Origin: Thalassospira sp. MCCC 1A01428
GTDB lineage: Bacteria > Pseudomonadota > Alphaproteobacteria > Rhodospirillales > Thalassospiraceae
Assembly: GCF_002115825.1 (NCBI RefSeq)
Contig: NZ_JFJZ01000044.1
Span: forward strand, 1-37,331
Length of the DNA stretch: 37,331 nt
Direction: 5' to 3'
A program made the position numbers and the translations under genes. Below are positions 15,808 to 23,338 of this stretch, one piece after another (position 1 is the stretch's first letter; each line of letters begins with the position of its first letter). Below the pieces are notes generated by a model. It searched no databases. It was given only the letters and a program-made list of their open reading frames with translations, and was not told the origin of the DNA.

Positions 15808-17418
15808 TTAATCGATTGAAATGGCAACGCCATCGCGTTGCGGGTCTGCGGCCCCTTTGGATATGCCATTTTCAATGCTGATGGCATGGAGGGCGGCAAA
15901 GGCGTAACTTTGGGGCGAACGGGCAACATCATAACCGTCTGCACGCAAGGAATGTTCAACCGAACGACGGATACGGTTGCAGATATCAATTTTGTTCGAT
16001 ACGCCAATAACGCGCGGTGCGGCAACGGATTCTGTTATCGACATGCCAAAATCAATTACATTCATAATGCCTTGCGCCACTGTCGGTGCAATATAACTGC
16101 CACCTGGCGCACCAATGACCATGCGGGGTTTTTCACCCTGAAAAACAATGGTGGGTGCTGCCGAGCTGGCGCGACGTTTACCCGGTGCGATGGATGCCGC
16201 CCGCCCCGGGCGCGGATCAAACCGGGCCATGGTACCATTATACATAAAGCCCAGCCCGTCGGTGATGGCACCTGAGGGGCTGCCCAGTGTGTGGGTCATG
16301 GAAACGGCGTTGCCATCCTTGTCGATCACGGAAATATGGGTGGTATCGCGTTGCGACATTGCCAGCCGTTCGACCGATGCACGATCCCCTGCCCGAATGG
16401 ATGCTGCCAGTTTGGCGGTATATTCCGGGGTTAGCAATTGTTCAAAAGGAACATCAATATAGGCGGGGTCGCCCATATAGGTATCCTTGTCAATCGTCAT
16501 GCGTTTCATGGCTTCAAACAGGGTGCGTACATGATCATGGCTGCCGTGTTTCATGCTCGCAATGTCGAAATGTTCCAGAATATGCAGCAGTTCGAGCATC
16601 GGAAAGCCCGAGCCTGGCGGCGGGCTGGTGGCAATGCGGTGGCCGCGATATTCGCCCCAGATCGGGTCGGTTTTGGTGATGTTATAGGCCGACAGATCGT
16701 CTCGCCCGATTAAACCGCCCGATGCCGCAAAGTCATCGGCAATTTGTTGGGCGATTTCCCCATGATAGAAAATGTCGGCACCGCCGCTTTGAGCAATGCG
16801 CTCAAGCGTGTTGGCCATGTCGGGATTGCGCAAAATGTCGCCGACATTGCGCAAACGGCCATCCTCGTGAAAATAGACCTCGCGCCCGGTTTTGGAAAAT
16901 TTCAGTTTATCAAGGGTGTTGGCATATTGGTCGTTTGACTGGTCTTTGGCCCAGTACCAGTGCATGTGCGGGCGGATCAGAATACCGTTGCGGGCATAAC
17001 CAATCGCCGGGGCGATGATGTCGGCCCAGTCAAAGGTGCCATAATCGCGCAATGCCGTTTCGTAGCCCTTAAGTGACCCCGGTGTGCAAACGGCCAGATA
17101 ACCGATGTCGGAGATATTGTTTTCCAGAATAAAGCCAAAACCGTCGCGGCTTTGCCCGACCAGTTTGTCTTCCCACATGGTTTCGGTCGCGGCCAGCGGG
17201 GCGCGGGCATAAAATTCCAGAATTTCGTGAACGCCCTTGCCCGGCATATAAACCTGCATGGAGCCAAAACCGCCAATGCCGGACATTTGCGGGTCGGCGA
17301 CCCCCTGGACAAAAGCACAAGCCAGGGCAGCGTCAATGGCATTTCCGCCCCGTTCCAGAATTTCGGCACCGGCTTCGGCGGCTTCGGGCTGCGGGGCTAC
17401 GATGGTTGCATTTGTCAT
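15808..17418 (-). CDS. ggt: Gamma-glutamyltransferase-family enzyme without signal peptide
   Basis: The 536-residue Ntn-hydrolase is of the GGT family. The autoprocessing site is visible as R-D-T-T-H-I-S-V-I-D, which would make Thr359 the new N-terminal nucleophile, and the oxyanion segment GAPGGSYI lies at 436-443. GGTs cleave gamma-glutamyl bonds in glutathione and related peptides, or transfer the glutamyl group. Canonical bacterial GGT is periplasmic, but here the N-terminus starts directly in the mature fold (TNATIVAPQPEAAEAGAEIL) with no signal peptide. It would therefore act in the cytoplasm on compounds brought in by the importer encoded downstream. Its ATG overlaps the stop of the hydrolase gene as ATGA. 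Family members also include acylases, so the exact substrate is open. Confidence 0.9.
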   Translation of the reverse strand: MTNATIVAPQPEAAEAGAEILERGGNAIDAALACAFVQGVADPQMSGIGGFGSMQVYMPGKGVHEILEFYARAPLAATETMWEDKLVGQSRDGFGFILENNISDIGYLAVCTPGSLKGYETALRDYGTFDWADIIAPAIGYARNGILIRPHMHWYWAKDQSNDQYANTLDKLKFSKTGREVYFHEDGRLRNVGDILRNPDMANTLERIAQSGGADIFYHGEIAQQIADDFAASGGLIGRDDLSAYNITKTDPIWGEYRGHRIATSPPPGSGFPMLELLHILEHFDIASMKHGSHDHVRTLFEAMKRMTIDKDTYMGDPAYIDVPFEQLLTPEYTAKLAASIRAGDRASVERLAMSQRDTTHISVIDKDGNAVSMTHTLGSPSGAITDGLGFMYNGTMARFDPRPGRAASIAPGKRRASSAAPTIVFQGEKPRMVIGAPGGSYIAPTVAQGIMNVIDFGMSITESVAAPRVIGVSNKIDICNRIRRSVEHSLRADGYDVARSPQSYAFAALHAISIENGISKGAADPQRDGVAISID

Positions 17419-18269
17419 TTTTGGCGGATCTCTTTTAACGTGCGGGTCAGAAACGCCTTGACGGTATCAAGCACTTTCATGCGGTCATGCGAAACGCCGG
17501 GAACTTCGGTAAGGCTGACGGCAATGCCAGCTTTTTCAAACGATTTTGCCAGTGATTTCAGGCGTTCGGGGCGGGTGTTGCCAGCATCATTGGCCCCTTC
17601 CATATAGTATTTGGAACCTGGTGCGTGCATGATTTCCCAGTTTTCAAGGTCGGCAGACCCGACAACCATTTGCACGGCAACCTTCTGCAGGGCAGGGATA
17701 TCAAGACTAATGCCAAACTGTTCTTTAATGTCCTTAACGCCAACCCACCAGTTGCGTTCGGTATCAAGCAGAGTGACAGATCCTGGTGCCCCAATGGACG
17801 CGGCCCACAATTTTTGCGGATGCAGCAGGGTAAAGCGGTGTGTGAAATGCCCGCCGCCGGAAAAACCGAACATGGCAAATTTTGACCAGTCCTGATCATA
17901 TTTTTTGGCCATTTCGTCGACCATTGAAATCAGGATTTCGTCGTAACGAATATCGCCTTCCTGAATGTATTTATAACCTGAACGCGCTCCGTCGCCACGG
18001 GCGTTCATCGGGAAGATCGGGCACAGGACTGCGCAATCGTTATACAGGCCGAATTCGGCAAACCCATCGCGAAATTCGATGGCCGATGTGCGGCCGGTGC
18101 CATGAACGGCGACCAGAAGGTCAACCTTGCGGCCTTCTGCGGCGGCTGGTGGCACATAAAGCAGCATGTGAAAACGCGGATCGGCGGTGCAGGCGAAAAT
18201 TGCCGTATGGCCATAGTCATAGATCGCCTTTGCACGCGCGGCAGAACCGCTCGAACTTAGTTCCTGCAT
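17415..18269 (-). CDS. Alpha/beta hydrolase of operon 2
   Basis: The 284-residue alpha/beta hydrolase has the oxyanion segment VAVHGTGR (54-61), the nucleophile elbow GFSGGG with Ser137, a likely acid at Asp207 (GSADLEN) and His261 (GVSHD). It resembles small esterase/PHB-depolymerase-like enzymes and has no signal peptide. The ATG at 18269 has AGGAGA eight bases upstream; a frame starting at 18353 is rejected because it runs through an intercistronic hairpin. It sits between the binding-protein gene and ggt and overlaps ggt by four bases, so hydrolase and GGT probably act on the same imported compound, perhaps an ester or amide of a gamma-glutamyl compound. This is inference. Confidence 0.85.
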   Translation of the reverse strand: MQELSSSGSAARAKAIYDYGHTAIFACTADPRFHMLLYVPPAAAEGRKVDLLVAVHGTGRTSAIEFRDGFAEFGLYNDCAVLCPIFPMNARGDGARSGYKYIQEGDIRYDEILISMVDEMAKKYDQDWSKFAMFGFSGGGHFTHRFTLLHPQKLWAASIGAPGSVTLLDTERNWWVGVKDIKEQFGISLDIPALQKVAVQMVVGSADLENWEIMHAPGSKYYMEGANDAGNTRPERLKSLAKSFEKAGIAVSLTEVPGVSHDRMKVLDTVKAFLTRTLKEIRQK

Positions 18270-18305
18270 TCGATTTCTCCTGGGGGATGACCGGGGAGGG
18301 TGGCA

Positions 18306-18337
18306 CGCATCGGGCAAGGGAGAGAAAACCCGATGCG
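18306..18337 (-). other. Intercistronic stem-loop after the operon 2 binding-protein gene
   Basis: CGCATCGGG (18306-18314) and CCCGATGCG (18329-18337) form a perfect 9-bp stem with a 14-base loop, in the 84-base gap after the binding-protein gene and with no T-tail. As in operon 1, it probably protects the upstream mRNA or attenuates transcription into the enzyme and permease genes. Confidence 0.7.
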
Positions 18338-18353
18338 CACCGGGGTGGATCAT

Positions 18354-19922
18354 TTAGTTGGCAGCGCTTTTTACGTCGTATGCCAGGGTGTATTTGTCGC
18401 CACGCGGGGCGTAGCTGATGGATTTTTTCGCAGCCAGCACAACGTTTTCGTAATGCAGCGGTAAAATCCAGAGCTTGTTGAAGGTCAGCTCGGATACTTT
18501 TTCAAGCAGCGGTTTGCGCGGTGCTTCGTCCAGCAATTTATTGATTTCCGGGTCGTTGACACCGCCGCCATTGTAACGGCCCGTGCCTTTTTCATCGTCG
18601 CGGCCTGCAACAACAGCCAGTGCCGGGTTTGAAACTTCACCGGTGTTGATGCCCCATGACCCCAGAAATACGCTGTAGTCGCCGGTGGTGTATTTTTTTG
18701 AATACATGGACCAGGGCATAACTTCGACCGAGGTTTCAATGCCAATGCGCGAGAACATCTGACCAACGGCCTGAAGAACGGCGCTGTCATTTACATAACG
18801 GCCAGCCGGGCCCTGAATGGTCATTTTAAACCCGTCACCCCAGCCTGCATCTTCAAGCAGCTTTTTTGCGCCTTCCGGGTCATATTTAACCGGCTTGACG
18901 GCATCGGAATGACCAAAATAACCCTTGGCAACAAACTGGTCGGCAACGGTGCCGTTTTTCTGCATTACACGATCAACAATTGCCGGGCGGTTGATCGACA
19001 TCAGTAGCGCACGGCGTACGCGTTCATCCTGTAACGGGTTTTTGTCCAGTTTCGATCCATCCTTAGCAGTGATAAAGGCGGTCGGGGTGTCCATCACATT
19101 CACACCCAGAAAAACAAGACGGGTGGACTGACCACGGATCAATTGCAGATTGTCGGAATTTTCAACCCGATCAACACCTTCGGCGGGCATGGTTTCGATC
19201 AGGTCGAGATCGCCAGACAAAAGAGCCGCCAGACGCGCACCGTTATCAGGGATCATGCGCAAGGTAACGTTTTTCCATTCCGACGGACCGGCGAAATAAT
19301 CGTCGTTGCGTTCCAGAACCAGGCGATCACCGGGCGAATAGGACACAAATTTGAACGGCCCGGTGCCAATGGCGGCTTTGCCTGAATCAAAATCGGCAAC
19401 GCTGTCTTGGGCGTGGTCAGCACTGATGATGCGAATGCGGCTAAGGGAGTTTAAGATCATCGGGTCGGGAACGGTGGTTTCGACCACAACGGTATAGGGA
19501 TCAGATTCCGTAACGTCCTTGATGTTACGAGTATAGGAAGCAAATGCCTGGCTGGGCTTGTCGCGTGCGCGCAAAAGCGAGGCAATCACGTCTTCGGCAT
19601 CAAATGTCGTGCCATCGTGGAATTTAACGCCCTTGCGCAAATGAAATTCCCAATGGGTCGGATCAACGACTTTCCAGTCGGTTGCCAGTTGCGGATTGTT
19701 TTCCGCGGCACCGCCCCGGTTGATCAGGCTGTCAAAAATGTGACGGCTGGCCGCATTGTTGGGCGAACTGGATGTTTCGTGCGGATCAACGGTGGTGAAG
19801 GTGGTGGACATGCCAATTGTCAGGCTGGAGTCAGCTGCCATGGCCATTGACGGAATTGCAATGCCAAGCAGCAATCCCAGGCCGGCCTTGCGGGCCATTT
19901 CCAGTGTCGGGGTGAGCGACAT
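18354..19922 (-). CDS. Periplasmic solute-binding protein, SBP_bac_5 family (operon 2)
   Basis: The 522-residue periplasmic binding protein of the DppA/OppA/GsiB family has a signal peptide (core AGLGLLLGIAIPSMAMA, cleavage near residue 29). The family segment W-E-F-H-L-R-K-G-V-K-F-H-D-G-T lies near residue 100. ATG 19922 is preferred to ATG 19934 because GGAG stands six bases before it and nothing suitable precedes the other. It is the first gene of operon 2, under a promoter that faces away from an IclR gene. Glutathione-binding GsiB belongs to this family, and a gamma-glutamyltransferase lies downstream, so gamma-glutamyl peptides are the likeliest ligands; the sequence alone does not prove this. 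Confidence 0.92.
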   Translation of the reverse strand: MSLTPTLEMARKAGLGLLLGIAIPSMAMAADSSLTIGMSTTFTTVDPHETSSSPNNAASRHIFDSLINRGGAAENNPQLATDWKVVDPTHWEFHLRKGVKFHDGTTFDAEDVIASLLRARDKPSQAFASYTRNIKDVTESDPYTVVVETTVPDPMILNSLSRIRIISADHAQDSVADFDSGKAAIGTGPFKFVSYSPGDRLVLERNDDYFAGPSEWKNVTLRMIPDNGARLAALLSGDLDLIETMPAEGVDRVENSDNLQLIRGQSTRLVFLGVNVMDTPTAFITAKDGSKLDKNPLQDERVRRALLMSINRPAIVDRVMQKNGTVADQFVAKGYFGHSDAVKPVKYDPEGAKKLLEDAGWGDGFKMTIQGPAGRYVNDSAVLQAVGQMFSRIGIETSVEVMPWSMYSKKYTTGDYSVFLGSWGINTGEVSNPALAVVAGRDDEKGTGRYNGGGVNDPEINKLLDEAPRKPLLEKVSELTFNKLWILPLHYENVVLAAKKSISYAPRGDKYTLAYDVKSAAN

Positions 19923-20012
19923 TATAGTCTCCATTTCATTTAAGATCTCTAGCGGAGCCAGTCCCGGATCGAATATTGGGTTTTGTGCAACTCTGCGGGT
20001 TGCTTATGACGC

Positions 20013-20042
20013 ATGATCGGCAGTTCGGTGGATTTGTGTCAA
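20013..20042 (-). promoter_or_regulatory. Candidate promoter of operon 2
   Basis: On the minus strand a perfect TTGACA (20037-20042) stands 18 bases before GATCAT (20013-20018, four of six consensus bases). A strong -35 with a poor -10 is typical of promoters that need an activator. The palindrome at 20058-20076 lies just upstream of the -35 box. Confidence 0.5.
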
Positions 20043-20057
20043 TTTTTTTTCTTGTGA

Positions 20058-20076
20058 TGTTACATTGTGTGTAACA
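20058..20076. promoter_or_regulatory. Palindromic operator between operon 2 and its IclR gene
   Basis: TGTTACA (20058-20064) and TGTAACA (20070-20076) are perfect inverted repeats around five bases. The site is 15 bases upstream of the operon 2 -35 box and about 50 bases before the IclR start codon. It is thus well placed to activate the operon and to repress the regulator's own gene. Binding by the neighbouring IclR protein is an inference from position. Confidence 0.6.
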
Positions 20077-20123
20077 CTATTGCAGCGGTATTTTTGATGG
20101 TTCCCATCGAGGGGTAATTACCA

Positions 20124-20897
20124 GTGTTTTTAGAGTCCGTAACAGATAAAAAGTATGTAATTCAATCAGTTGATACAGCTTTGTCCGTGCTGTTGGAGGT
20201 GTCGCGCGAACCGGGGCAAAGCCTGTCATCCCTTGCCCGCAATCTGGGAGAAACAAAGCAAAAAACTTTAAGAATGTTACGCACAATGGAACAGCGAAAA
20301 TTCATCCAGCGGGCCGAAGATGGAGGATATAACCTTGGTAACGCCATTCTGGTGTTGGGAACTTCCGCGTCCACCCAGATTGATCTGGTAAAACTGGCGA
20401 GTCCGGTTTTGGAAACGCTGGGTCAAAAAATGAACGAAACGGTGCAAATCCGGATACGGGATAATACCGAAGCCTTGTGTATTGCCAAATTCGAGCCCTC
20501 GCGCGATTTGCGGGTTCATGCCGTGGTGGGGCGGCGGCGTCCGTTGCATGCCGGGTCGAGCAAGATTTTGCTGGCGTTTTTATCGGACAATCTGATTGCA
20601 CGTATTTTGCCCGACACGCTTAACCGTATTACCGGCAATACGATTACCAACCGTTCCGCGCTGATGCGTGAATTGATGAATATTCGCAAACAAGGCTTTT
20701 GCATCAGCCACGGGGAAGTTAGTGATCAACTAGTATCGGTATCGGTGCCAATTTTTGCGGTTGATGGCTCGGTATTGGCGGCATTGAATGTGGCGGCCCC
20801 GGCATTTCGCACGCAGAAATCCGATCTTGATCGTTTTGTCAGTCTGCTGACCGAGGCGGCAAAAGGCATTTCGCGTGGTTTGGGCTGGGTTGGTTAA
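20124..20897 (+). CDS. IclR-family transcriptional regulator (operon 2)
   Basis: The 257-residue protein has an N-terminal winged helix-turn-helix (about 8-70; recognition region SLARNLGETKQKTLRMLRTM) and an IclR effector domain (GARRRPLHAG-like segment VGRRRPLHAGSSKILLAF near 135-155, and QGFCISHGEVSDQLVSVSVP near 195). Translation starts at GTG with GAGGGG ten bases upstream. It is divergent from operon 2 across about 200 bases that contain a palindrome and a weak-10 promoter. It is therefore the probable ligand-responsive regulator of the importer, hydrolase and GGT genes. The effector is unknown, but an imported compound or its product is likely. Confidence 0.92.
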   Translation: MFLESVTDKKYVIQSVDTALSVLLEVSREPGQSLSSLARNLGETKQKTLRMLRTMEQRKFIQRAEDGGYNLGNAILVLGTSASTQIDLVKLASPVLETLGQKMNETVQIRIRDNTEALCIAKFEPSRDLRVHAVVGRRRPLHAGSSKILLAFLSDNLIARILPDTLNRITGNTITNRSALMRELMNIRKQGFCISHGEVSDQLVSVSVPIFAVDGSVLAALNVAAPAFRTQKSDLDRFVSLLTEAAKGISRGLGWVG

Positions 20898-20940
20898 CAG
20901 ACCTGTTTTGTAATCCGGGTTGGTGAAAGTTACGTTTCTG

Positions 20941-22173
20941 ATGAATTTATCTGACATTGTCGTGTTGCAGGTTATCCCCCGGTTAAATAGTGGCGGGGCA
21001 GAACGAACCACGCTGGAAATTGCGCAAGCTCTGACCCGGGTGGGGGCAAAGGCGATTGTCGTAACCGAAGGTGGACGGTTGGCCGATGATATTTGTACGG
21101 CCGGTGGCGAGGTTATAAAGCTGCCGGTTGCCAGTAAAAACCCGATCCGAATTATTGCAAATATCTGGAAAATCAGGAAAATTATCAGGGATTACGGTGC
21201 GACACTGGTACATGCCAGAAGCCGGGCACCTGCGATTTCAGCCTTCTTTGCTGCCCGTTGGCAGGGGGTACCGTTTGTAACGACCTATCATTCCACTTAT
21301 TCGCAGCCCAGGCGCGAACCGTTTAAAAGCATCAAGAATTTTTACAGCAGCATCATGGCCCGGGGCGACCGGGTGATTGCCAATTCGCACTTCATTGGCA
21401 ATCTGATTGCGCAACGCCACCAGACTGGCAATGATCGGGTACGGGTTATTTATCGCGGGCTTGATAGCACATATTTTGACCCGGAAAAAATCACGCCAAA
21501 GGCGGTTGCCGCCATGTGCGCCCAATGGGGTGTTGATGAAAACGACCGTGTGGTGCTTTTTCCATCGCGTATTTCGCCCACCAAGGGGCAAATGGTGGTT
21601 ATTGAAGCGGTCGCACAGCTTGGCCCGGCGTTAAAGCAAGGATTGAAGGTTGTGCTACCGGGGCCTGAACTGGCAACGCCGGATTATATTGCCCTGCTGC
21701 AACAACGCATCGGGCAGGCCGGGCTGGGCGATATAGTGAAACTGGTGCCCGAATGCCGAAACATGCCAGTGGCTTATCTGGCGGCCGATGTTGCGATTGG
21801 TGGATCATTGATCCGGCCAGAGGCCTTTGGTCGCACCGCGATTGAAGCACAGGGCATGGGATGCCCGGTGATTGCCAACCAGGAAGGCGGCCCGGCTGAA
21901 ACGGTGCTGGATGAGGATGCGGTGGGGGTGGATGCCTTCACCGGCTGGCTTATTCCCCCGGAAAACCCGGTGGCATTGGCCGTCGCCCTTGAGAAAGCAC
22001 TTTCCCTAACCCCGGCAGAACGGGCGCGATTGAGAACCCGCGCACGCGCCCATATTATGACCAGGTTTAATGCCGATCAAATGCGTATCGATACGTTGGC
22101 GGTTTATGATGAATTGCTTGGATGTGATTTGGCGGTTTTTTATAAGAAGATCGTTAAGCAGGCAAGTTTGTAA
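20941..22173 (+). CDS. Glycosyltransferase family 4 (GT-B fold)
   Basis: The 410-residue protein has a GT-B fold: an N-terminal acceptor half with the segment RLNSGGAERTTLEIA (14-28) and a C-terminal nucleotide-sugar half. SRISPTKGQ (209-217) and the retaining GT4 motif E-x7-E at Glu294/Glu302 (RPEAFGRTAIEAQGMG) are clear. Such enzymes transfer sugars to lipopolysaccharide core, O-antigen or exopolysaccharide precursors at the inner membrane. TTG (20920) and GTG (20923) starts are possible in the same frame, but ATG 20941 best matches the family N-terminus. The sugar-nucleotide epimerase gene that follows on the same strand suggests a small polysaccharide locus. Donor and acceptor are not predictable. 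Confidence 0.88.
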   Translation: MNLSDIVVLQVIPRLNSGGAERTTLEIAQALTRVGAKAIVVTEGGRLADDICTAGGEVIKLPVASKNPIRIIANIWKIRKIIRDYGATLVHARSRAPAISAFFAARWQGVPFVTTYHSTYSQPRREPFKSIKNFYSSIMARGDRVIANSHFIGNLIAQRHQTGNDRVRVIYRGLDSTYFDPEKITPKAVAAMCAQWGVDENDRVVLFPSRISPTKGQMVVIEAVAQLGPALKQGLKVVLPGPELATPDYIALLQQRIGQAGLGDIVKLVPECRNMPVAYLAADVAIGGSLIRPEAFGRTAIEAQGMGCPVIANQEGGPAETVLDEDAVGVDAFTGWLIPPENPVALAVALEKALSLTPAERARLRTRARAHIMTRFNADQMRIDTLAVYDELLGCDLAVFYKKIVKQASL

Positions 22174-22178
22174 ATGTT

Positions 22179-22200
22179 TCGCGTTTTTCGCGAGATTTTA
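22179..22200 (+). terminator. Weak terminator after the glycosyltransferase gene
   Basis: TCGCG (22179-22183) and CGCGA (22189-22193) form a 5-bp GC-rich stem around a ttttt loop, followed by gattttatcttt. It lies six bases after the stop codon. The short stem makes this uncertain. Confidence 0.4.
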
Positions 22201-22313
22201 TCTTTGAACTGGGGGACGTGAGGAACGTAAACTTTATGGGTGATCAATGGGTTTGATATGCTAAAACCTGAAATATCTTGATAAGTGTTTTTTTGCGTTT
22301 TGGGGGGATTATT

Positions 22314-23234
22314 TTGAGTAAAGTTCTTGTGACGGGCGGGGCGGGTTTTATTGGTCGTTATACTTGTCGGGCGCTTGTTGCATTGGGGCATGATGTAAAA
22401 ATTTATGATAATTTTAGCAATGCCAGCCGAGAGGGTTTGACGGGTCTTGGACAGGTGATTGATGCTGATGTTCGTGATCGAGCAGCATTGAAAGATGTGC
22501 TTGTTACTGTTGATCATATTGTACATCTTGCTGCGCTTGTTAGTGTTCCGATTTCTATCGAAATGCCTAGGCAGGTTTTTGACATTAATGTAGCAGCTAC
22601 TGAACAGCTACTTGATATTTGTCGGGAAATTCGATTCCCCGGGCGTGTGATTTATGCAAGTTCTGCATCTGTGTATGCCAATGAACTTACAGGAAATTTC
22701 AAGGAGGAATGGGCAACGGGACAGGGGTTATTGTCGCCTTATGCTTCCAGTAAATTTATGAACGAGGTTCAGGCTGGTATATATAATACCTGTTATGACC
22801 TTAAAACGACAGCCTTTCGCTTTTTTAATGTCTATGGTGCCGGACAAGATCCGAAAAGTCCGTACAGTGGTGTTATCACCCGATTGCTGGACGCCCGGGA
22901 TGAGGGCAAGAAATTTACTATTTTTGGTGATGGGTCCATTACTCGGGATTATATTGCTGTTGAAGATATTGCCGGTGCAATTGCGTTGCTGATTGGTTCT
23001 AATAGTACCGCACCGCGGGTTATGAATCTTGGTACGGGGCATGCAACGACATTGAACGAGCTTGTTCAATTCTGGCAGGATGCGACAGGGAAAATTCTTG
23101 ATTATTCTTATGGTCCTTCGCGCTCCGGTGACCAGCAACATAGCTGTGCCGATAATAGTTTGGTTCGTGAAATTCTCCCTGAATGGCGGCCTGTTTCTTT
23201 ATCTGAAGGATTGGCGCGCTGGGTTGGTTCATAA
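22314..23234 (+). CDS. NAD-dependent sugar-nucleotide epimerase/dehydratase
   Basis: The 306-residue extended SDR has the NAD motif TGGAGFIG (7-14), Asp32 after the second strand, SSASVY (116-121), catalytic Tyr143 and Lys147 in SPYASSK, and the FRFFNVYGAGQ segment that shapes the sugar site. It belongs with UDP-glucose 4-epimerase-like enzymes that make activated sugars for surface polysaccharide. Its start is probably the TTG at 22314, because GGGGGGA lies just upstream; an earlier TTG (22278) has no ribosome site. Codon use differs sharply from the neighbours, with many codons ending in T (gtt, gat, att, ctt), so it looks acquired by transfer. It ends facing the dnaE2 gene. Confidence 0.88.
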   Translation: MSKVLVTGGAGFIGRYTCRALVALGHDVKIYDNFSNASREGLTGLGQVIDADVRDRAALKDVLVTVDHIVHLAALVSVPISIEMPRQVFDINVAATEQLLDICREIRFPGRVIYASSASVYANELTGNFKEEWATGQGLLSPYASSKFMNEVQAGIYNTCYDLKTTAFRFFNVYGAGQDPKSPYSGVITRLLDARDEGKKFTIFGDGSITRDYIAVEDIAGAIALLIGSNSTAPRVMNLGTGHATTLNELVQFWQDATGKILDYSYGPSRSGDQQHSCADNSLVREILPEWRPVSLSEGLARWVGS

Positions 23235-23296
23235 CCGGACTTTTAGCATCAGAATTTTGTGAAGGATCGGATACGTTTCGGCCTGATCGGACATTG

Positions 23297-23316
23297 CCTG
23301 ATCTTCGGGATTTTTT
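23297..23316 (+). terminator. Possible terminator between epimerase and dnaE2
   Basis: CCTGA (23297-23301) can pair with TCGGG (23305-23309, one G-U pair) around a three-base loop, and TTTTTT follows at 23311-23316. The short stem is offset by the clear T-run and by its position between convergent genes. Confidence 0.45.
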
Positions 23317-23338
23317 GTTGAGGATTGCCCCGGTCGTA

